A stretch of DNA of 64,000 bases, taken from Streptomyces sp. NRRL S-87. Lineage in GTDB: Bacteria > Actinomycetota > Actinomycetes > Streptomycetales > Streptomycetaceae. The position numbers and the translations under genes were made by a program. Each line of letters opens with the position of its first letter. Position 1 is the stretch's first letter. The notes beneath the pieces were generated by a model. The model saw nothing but the letters and a program-made list of their open reading frames with translations. It had not been told where the DNA came from and made no database searches. Shown here in pieces: positions 57,413-64,000 of this stretch. The stretch is taken from the NCBI RefSeq assembly GCF_000719335.1, contig NZ_JOGB01000021.1, positions 148,315 to 212,314 on the forward strand, in the 5' to 3' direction.

Positions 57413-60400
57413 TCACCGGACGAGCCGGTAGGCGTTGGCGATCGTCTCGCGTGCCGTATTGCCCTGCTTGTCCTTCAGGTCCACCCGGAAGGTCACGCCA
57501 CCGGCGGTCGCCGGGTGCTTGACGGTCACCGAGCGGGCGCCCTCGGCGTCGGTGGCCACGGCCAGCGGGTGCCAGGTCCGGCCGCCGTCGTAGGAGACGC
57601 GGACGGTCAGCGCCGCGAGCTGCCCGGCCGCCGCGGCCGCGCCGGCGACGTGCAGCGGCACCTTCAGGGTGCTGCCGGCCTTCGCCGTCCCGGTCAGGCC
57701 GAGCTTCGGGGAGAGCCGTACGGTCGACAGCGGCAGCTTGACGCTCCGGTCGGTGGCCGGGCGGGCCGAGGTGAACGTCCAGACGCCGGTCACCTTGGTG
57801 CTGGTGGAGGTGTCCTCGGCGGACCGGGTGGCCTCCTTGGTCAGCCGGTACACCGCGGAGGCGGCCGGGGCGTCGGTGACGCTCACCCAGTCGTTGGGCG
57901 CCCCCTCGGCGAGGACCCGGCCGCCGGACTCCAGCCGGCTGAAGCCGCCGGTGGCGACGGAGCTGCCCTCGTGACCGGCACCGTCCACGAACAGCTGCAG
58001 GTTGGCGTCGATCGTGTTGCCGTACCGCTCGGCCCCCTGCCCGCCGGACCCGGCGCCCAGGTCGGGTCCGACCACGCCGGTGTTGAACTCCAGGGCGTAG
58101 CGCCCGGCCGGCCGGTAGGCCACCCGGTTCGCGTAGTGGACGATGCGGACCTCGCCGTGGACGTTGGCCTGCGAGGCGGACCAGCTCCAGCGCACGCCGC
58201 CGGTGCTCATGTACTGCGTGCCGGCGAGCGGGAGGGTCCGCTCCATCGTGGTGATCGGGCCGGCGCTGAAGCCTTCGGGGGTCGACGCGGTGATCTGTAC
58301 GAGGCCCTTGGCGCCGGGGACCGAGGCGCCGAAGCCGAACTTCACCTCGGCGAGGTCGGCGCGGGCGACGGTGCGGGTCAGGCCGGTGAACCAGCTGCCG
58401 GTGCGCTGGAAGGCGAGGCGGTAGTCGGTGGTCGGGGCCGCGGGCGACCGCCAGACGCCGGACAGCTGCGCCTGCACGCCGGTCGCCGCCGGGCCGAGCG
58501 CGGCGGTGCGGAACTTCGTCGTGCCGTCCACGACCCAGCTGCCGGACACGCCCGCTGCCTCGTCGTAGTAGCCGACGGTGGCGCTCACCAGCTTGGCGCT
58601 GCGGTCCGGGGCGGTGATGGCGAAGGGCTTGGCCCTGCTGGAGTCGAGGGTGACGGTGGTCTTCGCGGCCACCTTCAGCACGGGCTGGACGAAGACGGCC
58701 ATGCGGTTGTCGGTGCCGGGGCTGGTGACCAGGCTCTCCAGCTGGTAGTTGCCCTTGGGCAGCCGCTTGACGGCCGTGCCCGAGGGGCCGTAGGGCACGT
58801 CGAGGCGCTCCATCCCGTTCGTGCCGGCCTTGGTGAGGGTGGTGGCGTAGCCGGGTGCGGGCCGGCCGTTCTCGTCGAGGTGGCGCACGGTCACGTCGTA
58901 CGACTCGATCTCACGCTGGACGGCGAGGCCGGTGTGCACCGACTGGCCGCCCCCGGCGGCGAGTACGGTGCCGCCGAAGGAGCCGTCGGCGGTGCCCTTG
59001 CGGGTGTCGACGGTGACGGTGGTCGTCGCGGTGCCGCCGGCCGGGACGGTGAGCTTCGCGTCCTTGACGGTGAACATCCCGGCCGGGGCCGGGCGGCCCG
59101 CCGCGTCGGTGCCGGCCGCGGACAGCGCGAGCGTGACGGCCTTGGTGCCGTGGTTGCGGTAGGTGAGGGCCTTGGCGCGCGGCCTGTCGTCCGCGTGCGG
59201 CCACAGCTGGGTGCCGAAGTCGAGCGAGCCGGGCTCGGAGACGACGAAGGCGGTGCGGGCCCGGGTGAGGTCCACCCGACCGGCGCCCTGCTGCAGGGCG
59301 TTCAGCCCCGGACGGGGCTTGGCCGAACCGGTCAGCAGCGCCTTGAGCCGCGCACCGCTCCATCCCGGGTGCTGCTGGAGCAGCAGGGCGGCGGCGCCAG
59401 CGACGTGCGGGGTGGCCATGGAGGTGCCCGACATCGTGGTGTAGCCGTTGCCGGCGGGCTCGCCGCCCTGGGTGGTCTTGGCGGCCACGATGTCGACGCC
59501 GGGGGCGGTGATGTCGGGCTTGGACAGTCCGGTGGCGGTCGGGCCGCGGCTGGAGAAGTCCGCGAGCCGGTCCTGCTTGTCGACCGCGCCGACCGTGAGC
59601 GCCGCGGGGGCGCTGCCGGGCGAGGTGATCGTGCCCGGCTTGTCGCCCTCGTTGCCGGCGCAGACGACGAACAGGGCCTTGCCGGAGAGCCGGGCGACCG
59701 CTTCCTCCATCGGGTCGACCTCGGGGCCGTCGTCCGCGACGATGCTCATGTTGACGATCCGGGCGCCCTGGTCGACGGCCCACTGCATGCCGGCGGCGAT
59801 GCCCGACTGGCTGCCGAAGCCGTCGTCGCCGAGGACCTTGCCGTCGAGCAGCCGGGCGCCGGGGGCGACGCCCTTGTACCGGCCGCCCGACCTGGCGCCG
59901 GAGCCGGCGAGGGTGGAGGCCACGTGCGTGCCGTGGCCGTAACGGTCCTTGGCGTCGGGTGAGTCGGTGAAGTTCTTCTCGGCCACCTCCACGCCGCGGA
60001 GGTCGGGGTGGGTCTGGTCGACGCCGCTGTCCAGGACCGCGACCTTGACCCCCTTGCCGGTGTAGCCGGCCTTCCACATGGCCGGGGCGCCGATCTGCGG
60101 CACGCTCTTGTCGAGGGCGGCGCGGACCTTGCCGTCCAGCCACAGGTGGGTGATCGGCGCCGCTTGCCGCGCGGTCGCGCCCGCGGGCGTCCGACCGGCG
60201 AGCCGGGACCACAGGGCCGGGACACCGGACTTGGGCGCCTCGAAGGCCTCGCCGTCGACGGCGGGCAGCGCGCGACGGTCGCGGGCGACGTCGGCCAGTG
60301 CCTCGCCGAAGGCGCTGGGCATCCTGGCCCCGGAGGCGTCCCGCCGGTACGAGACGATCAGCGGCAGGGCGTCGCGGTGCGCGTCGTCGAAGCCGTCGGC

Positions 60401-60757
60401 GGCCAGTCGGGCGACGTCGAACAGCCTCCGGTCCACCACCCCTTCGCCCAGCAGGCGCAGGGCGTCCTGCGGGATGACGTACGTGTGCCCGGCCGTGCGC
60501 CGGATCGACATGGCCGTGCCCTCACGGCCCTTGGCGCGGTCGATCCGGACCACCGACCCGTCCGCTCCGACGGCGACGCGGTCGCCGGTGACCAGGGTGA
60601 CGGTCACCGGTGGTCCCGCCGGTGCCTTCGGTCCCTGGTGTCCGGTGGGTCGTACGGTCGGCGCCGGCTGGCCCGTGGCCGCCGCCGTCCCGGCGACCAG
60701 CGCCGCCGCCACCGTGGCGGCCACTGCCGCCCCCCTCACTTTCGCCACAGGTATCAC
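57413..60757 (-). CDS. Secreted subtilisin-like serine protease (S8)
   Basis: 1114 aa from GTG 60755-60757; GTG 60746-60748 with aggtga upstream is an alternative start. Signal peptide, propeptide to ~200, catalytic triad Asp243 (VAVLDSGVDQTHPD), His275 (GHGTHVAS) and Ser446 (GTSMATPHVAG), oxyanion region CAGNEGD. A ~600-residue C-terminal part follows, all beta-sandwich-like (GTATTTVTVDT, SVKLPLSTVRLSPKLGL, TFRVDLKDKQGNTARETI), as in large Streptomyces S8 proteases. Divergent from the M4 protease gene, with a 347-bp shared promoter region without any gene. Confidence 0.93.
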   Translation of the reverse strand: MIPVAKVRGAAVAATVAAALVAGTAAATGQPAPTVRPTGHQGPKAPAGPPVTVTLVTGDRVAVGADGSVVRIDRAKGREGTAMSIRRTAGHTYVIPQDALRLLGEGVVDRRLFDVARLAADGFDDAHRDALPLIVSYRRDASGARMPSAFGEALADVARDRRALPAVDGEAFEAPKSGVPALWSRLAGRTPAGATARQAAPITHLWLDGKVRAALDKSVPQIGAPAMWKAGYTGKGVKVAVLDSGVDQTHPDLRGVEVAEKNFTDSPDAKDRYGHGTHVASTLAGSGARSGGRYKGVAPGARLLDGKVLGDDGFGSQSGIAAGMQWAVDQGARIVNMSIVADDGPEVDPMEEAVARLSGKALFVVCAGNEGDKPGTITSPGSAPAALTVGAVDKQDRLADFSSRGPTATGLSKPDITAPGVDIVAAKTTQGGEPAGNGYTTMSGTSMATPHVAGAAALLLQQHPGWSGARLKALLTGSAKPRPGLNALQQGAGRVDLTRARTAFVVSEPGSLDFGTQLWPHADDRPRAKALTYRNHGTKAVTLALSAAGTDAAGRPAPAGMFTVKDAKLTVPAGGTATTTVTVDTRKGTADGSFGGTVLAAGGGQSVHTGLAVQREIESYDVTVRHLDENGRPAPGYATTLTKAGTNGMERLDVPYGPSGTAVKRLPKGNYQLESLVTSPGTDNRMAVFVQPVLKVAAKTTVTLDSSRAKPFAITAPDRSAKLVSATVGYYDEAAGVSGSWVVDGTTKFRTAALGPAATGVQAQLSGVWRSPAAPTTDYRLAFQRTGSWFTGLTRTVARADLAEVKFGFGASVPGAKGLVQITASTPEGFSAGPITTMERTLPLAGTQYMSTGGVRWSWSASQANVHGEVRIVHYANRVAYRPAGRYALEFNTGVVGPDLGAGSGGQGAERYGNTIDANLQLFVDGAGHEGSSVATGGFSRLESGGRVLAEGAPNDWVSVTDAPAASAVYRLTKEATRSAEDTSTSTKVTGVWTFTSARPATDRSVKLPLSTVRLSPKLGLTGTAKAGSTLKVPLHVAGAAAAAGQLAALTVRVSYDGGRTWHPLAVATDAEGARSVTVKHPATAGGVTFRVDLKDKQGNTARETIANAYRLVR

Positions 60758-61104
60758 CTGTGATCCCCCGCTCTCATGCGCATGCCAAAAGGTCGCTCCG
60801 TAACACGCATGTGGGGGCCATTCAGTTCTCCTGTCCGACAGGTCGTACGGATCGGGCGCGGGATCCTCGCGCGCGCCGTGCTTCACGCGTGTTGCGCATT
60901 CCTGTGCCGTCCGTGTCGGCGCGTGTCGGGGCCCTTTCCATCCCGTGAAGAGCCGGGCGGCAAATCCGGCACGGGCGGGCGAACCGCCACGTCTGCCTCG
61001 TGACATGTCCGCGACGGACTGCAAGTCTCCCTGGCCATCACGGCATTCCTCCTCGCAGAGGCGGACGCCGATGCCAACTCCCCACGACACCCTGGAGAAT
61101 CCGC

Positions 61105-62776
61105 ATGTTCTCGCTTCCTCCCACCGGCGGCCCGGCGCGCCATCTCGCCCTCGTGTCCGGCACCGCCGTCCTCACCGGCACCCTGATCGCCGCGAGTGCC
61201 TCCGGGGCGTCAGCGGGTGCCGCCGACTCGCACCGGGACCGCACCTCCGCCGCGTCCACCGCCCGGTCGCTCGGCCTCGGCGCCCAGGAGCGGTTGGTCG
61301 TCAAGGACGTGGTCAAGGACGCCGACGGCACGGTGCACGTCCGCTACGACCGCACCTACGCAGGACTTCCGGTCCTCGGCGGCGACCTCGTCGTGCACCG
61401 TGCCGCCGACGGCAGCGTCAAGGGCGTCACCAAGGCGGTCCGGGCCGCCATCCAGGTGGCCTCGCTCACCCCGAAGCTGGCCCCGGCCGCCGCGGCCTCG
61501 GCCGCGACCGAGGCCGCCGCGGTCGCGAGGACCACGGGCGCCGCCACCGCCGAGGCGCCCCGGAAGGTGATCTGGGCCGTCGGAGGCACGCCCGTCCTCG
61601 CCTACGAGACCCTCGTCACCGGCACCCAGCGGGACGGCGTCACCCCGAGCCGGCTGCGCGTCGTCACCGACGCCACCACGGGCCGGAAGCTGTTCGAGGC
61701 CCAGCTCATCGACGGCATAGCCGACGCCGTCACCGGCCGGGGCGCCGTCGGCGCCGGCGAGCAGGCCGGCACCCCGGCCGCCGCCGCGGTCGGCACCGGC
61801 GTCTCCCAGTACAGCGGGACCGTCACCCTGAACACCACGACCTCGTCATCGGGTTACAGCCTCGTCGACGGCGTGCGGGGCGGATCCAGCACCGTCGACC
61901 TCAAGCACCGCACGGGCGGTAAGGGCACCGTCTTCACCGACGCGGACAACAAGTGGGGCACCGGCAGCCCCGCCAACAACCAGACCGCCGCCGTGGACGC
62001 CGCCTACGGCGCCGCCCAGACCTGGGGACTTCTACAAGAACGTCCTGCACCGCAACGGCATCAAGAACGACGGCCGGGCCCCGGTCTCCCGGGTCCACTA
62101 CGGCAACGCGTACCAGAACGCCTTCTGGGACGACCAGTCCTTCACCATCACCTACGGCGACGGCGCGAACAACCAGCACCCGCTCACCCAGCTCGACGTG
62201 GCCGGCCACGAGTTCAGCCACGGCGTCACCTCCGCCACCGCCGGCCTGCAGTACTCCGGCGAGTCCGGCGGCCTGAACGAGGCCACCTCGGACATCTTCG
62301 GCACCGCGGTGGAGTGGAACGCGAACAACGCCCAGGACGCGGGCGACTACCTGCTCGGCGAGAAGATCGACATCTTCGGCAACGGCAAGCCGCTGCGCTA
62401 CCAGGACAAGCCGAGCAAGGACGGCCGCGGCTCGGCCGACTACTGGAGCGCCGGCGTCGGCGGCCTCGACGTGCACTACTCCTCCGGCGTCGCCAACCAC
62501 TTCTTCTACCTGCTGTCCGAGGGCAGTGGCGCGAAGGACCTCAACGGCGTGCACTACGACAGCCCGACCGTGGACGGCTCCACGGTCACCGGCATCGGCC
62601 GCGACAAGGCGGTGCAGATCTGGTACAAGGCGCTGACCGCGTACTTCACGTCCACCACCGACTACCACGGTGCCCGTGCCGGCACCCTGAAGGCCGCCAC
62701 CGACCTCTACGGCGCGAACAGTGCGGAAGTCGAGGCGGTGGACGCCGCCTGGGCCGGTGTGAACGTCAAGGCCTGA
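61105..62776 (+). pseudogene. M4-family (thermolysin-like) metalloprotease with frameshift
   Basis: Start ATG 61105 (ggag site). The first ~307 codons give a signal peptide, FTP-like propeptide (ADGTVHVRYDRTYAGLPVLG) and pepSY segment in one frame. From GCCCAGACCTGG at ~62024 the frame must shift: a run of four G at 62024-62027 should be three, giving AQTWDFYKNVLHRNGIKNDG in the next frame, which continues to 62776 with HEFSH zinc motif (VAGHEFSHGVT), GGLNEATSDIFGTAVEW and the usual C-terminal domain. Span is 1672 bp, one base over 557 codons. It is either a real pseudogene or a homopolymer sequencing error. The rest is intact and well conserved, so an error is plausible. Confidence 0.85.
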
Positions 62777-62786
62777 CCCTGAACCA

Positions 62787-62825
62787 CGCAGTGCCGCACC
62801 GGTGGGGGACCGGTGCGGCACTGCG
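62787..62825 (+). terminator. Strong terminator after M4 protease gene
   Basis: Perfect 17-bp stem (cgcagtgccgcaccggt and complement) with a ggggg loop, 10 bp after the stop. Confidence 0.88.
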
Positions 62826-62918
62826 GCGATTCCGCCGGTTGCGGCGTGCCCCGGGGCTCTTCCGCCGGATCACGGCCTCCGGCCTTCCGGAAGGGGCGCG
62901 CTCCGGGCACGGCGCGCG

Positions 62919-63755
62919 TCACGACCCGGGCCAGTCCACGATCCGCACCGCCGCGCCGGCGGCCTCCTCGCCCCGGCACTGGGCGTGGTGCCTGCGGGCG
63001 ATGCCGTCCAGGTCGAGGCGGGAGGCGAAGGCGGGATGCGCCCCCAGTCGTCGCGCGTACGACCACAGCTGCGGGTGGTCGGTGATGCGGTACACGGCAG
63101 CGGCGTCCAGGTGCCAGCGGTGCACCGTGTCCAGCTGCACGAGCGTCACCCACAACTGCACGTCGGCAGCGGTGAGTTCGCCGCCCAGGACGTACTCGGC
63201 GGAGGTGAGCCGCAGCTCCAGTGCGTCCAGTGTGCCCAGGAGTGCGGTGAGCGCGGCGTCGCGTGCCGACCCGTCGATGCCGGAGCGGCCGGCGCGCTGG
63301 GCCGCCGCGTTGATGCCCTGCTCGCAGAGCCGGGCGACGGCCTCGATCCGCTCGTCGGCGCCGTCCGGGTACAGGCGCGGGCCGGAGGCGCTGAAGTGCC
63401 GGGACAGGTCCTGGAGGATGTCGGGGGCGTGCGTGCTGACGATGCGTCCGGTCCACCCGTCGCTGAGCACCGGCGCCTCGGCCGGACCCGGGTACTGGTG
63501 GGAACTGGCCTCGTACAGCGCACGCAGCGCCAGGTGCCCGCCGTCAGGGGCGTCGGGCACGGCGGGCAGCAACGTGACCGGGAGGACGTCTTCCAGGCCG
63601 AGCAGGCCGTGGGTGACGGCGATCCGCAGACAGCGCGGACAGGACAGGGCGAGGTGGAGCCGGTAGCGGTGCGGCACGGCCGGGTAGCCGCTGCGCGCGT
63701 CGCGGCCGATCCTGCTCCGGAAGGACGGCACGGTGTGGTGGGAAATGGCGGACAT
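62919..63755 (-). CDS. GST-like glutathionyl-/mycothiol-hydroquinone reductase family protein
   Basis: 278 aa from ATG 63753-63755. An N-terminal thioredoxin-like part has LALSCPRCLRIAVTHGLLGL with Cys-Pro-x-Cys, and the C-terminal all-helical domain has EYVLGGELTAADVQLWVTLV and YARRLGAHPAFASRLDL. This matches the Xi-class GST / glutathionyl-hydroquinone reductase layout, where the first Cys is catalytic. Streptomyces uses mycothiol, so the thiol partner is probably mycothiol. Substrate unknown. Confidence 0.82.
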   Translation of the reverse strand: MSAISHHTVPSFRSRIGRDARSGYPAVPHRYRLHLALSCPRCLRIAVTHGLLGLEDVLPVTLLPAVPDAPDGGHLALRALYEASSHQYPGPAEAPVLSDGWTGRIVSTHAPDILQDLSRHFSASGPRLYPDGADERIEAVARLCEQGINAAAQRAGRSGIDGSARDAALTALLGTLDALELRLTSAEYVLGGELTAADVQLWVTLVQLDTVHRWHLDAAAVYRITDHPQLWSYARRLGAHPAFASRLDLDGIARRHHAQCRGEEAAGAAVRIVDWPGS

Positions 63756-63891
63756 GCGTCTCCCTGGGGGCACGGGGAAGGGCACGGTCACGGGCCGGGA
63801 CGCGGCGCCGACGGACTCGGGCGGGAAGCCGCCGAGGGCGACGGAGGAGCCCGACCTCCCGGTTCGAGCGGCCGGCGGGCCGCCCGTACGG

Positions 63892-64000
63892 TCAGCTCCT
63901 GACCAGCAGGCCGCGGTTGCGCAGTACGTGGCGCTCGAGGGGGCTGAAGATCAGCAGGTCGATCGCGATGCCGACGACGAGGATCAGGAAGATCGCCAGG
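63892..64000 (-). CDS. ABC transporter permease, C-terminal end (SsuC/TauC-like)
   Basis: Minus-strand frame entering from the window edge and stopping at the TGA at 63892-63894. Visible last 35 residues: a hydrophobic helix (LAIFLILVVGIAIDLLIF) followed by SPLERHVLRNRGLL. This matches the end of the sulfonate/taurine/nitrate permease family, where a final helix is followed by an E-R-x-V-x-x-W/R tail. Incomplete. Confidence 0.65.
   Translation of the reverse strand, partial: LAIFLILVVGIAIDLLIFSPLERHVLRNRGLLVRS

Noticed and set aside
57392-59962. Plus-strand open frame of 856 codons opposite the subtilisin gene
   Set aside because: Gly/Ala/Arg-rich antisense shadow of the S8 protease.

Overview
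The window is high-GC actinobacterial chromosome, almost certainly Streptomyces. Codons end in G/C, GTG and TTG starts are frequent, and there are many Tat/Sec-exported and lipobox proteins, DesK-type two-component genes, several TetR/LacI/AraC regulators, RecQ and a NodB-glycosyltransferase polysaccharide locus. I see no rRNA, tRNA, CRISPR array, insertion sequence or phage. The density of secreted proteins and one-off regulators suggests a chromosomal arm or accessory-rich stretch rather than the core.

Layout. (1) 1-1355: 5' part of a PAS-GAF sensor, probably a SpoIIE-type phosphatase. (2) 1482-7276: a two-gene biosynthetic unit, a KS-AT-ACP-alpha-oxoamine synthase megasynthase followed by an Sfp-type phosphopantetheinyl transferase. 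(3) 7432-9562: a locus of small secreted proteins built on a C-x-G-x-C motif. It holds one intact 95-aa copy, one near-identical copy broken by an 11-bp deletion, and a 263-aa relative with five exact 20-residue repeats. (4) 9624-15841: RecQ, a GNAT acetyltransferase, a LuxR-type two-component system behind a perfect 30-bp palindrome, a lipoprotein and a small I36-type inhibitor. (5) 15984-22221: AraC regulator, P450, PI-PLC-like phosphodiesterase, serine hydrolase and N-formylglutamate amidohydrolase, separated by tandem-repeat spacers. (6) 22229-30819: two local regulons readable from palindromes, a LacI regulator with an esterase and a small divergent gene, and a TetR regulator with an SDR and a PHP-propeller phosphoesterase. 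A CAP-domain secreted protein closes the block. (7) 31358-36181: amidase, Tat-exported agmatine deiminase with a TetR regulator and two identical operators, thiol peroxidase and a VOC protein. (8) 36235-40660: an operon of response-regulator/thioredoxin-reductase-like protein, cNMP-binding histidine kinase and UBP zinc finger, then an unknown gene. (9) 40846-48079: MFS exporter, secreted propeller-FN3-LamG protein, dihydrolipoamide dehydrogenase, TetR and medium-chain dehydrogenase. (10) 48092-50931: two tandem stand-alone condensation-domain proteins. (11) 51113-56189: GH16-like lipoprotein and a polysaccharide operon (small membrane protein, NodB-GT2 fusion, acyltransferase-3). (12) 56281-64000: BtrH-like protein, a subtilisin divergent from an M4 metalloprotease with a frameshift, a GST-like protein and the end of an ABC permease.

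The most unusual material is the C-x-G-x-C secreted protein locus (7432-9562), the compact KS-AT-ACP-AOS/PPTase pair beside it, the tandem condensation proteins, and several operators whose pairing predicts small regulons. All functions below are inferred from motifs by eye; no database search was run.
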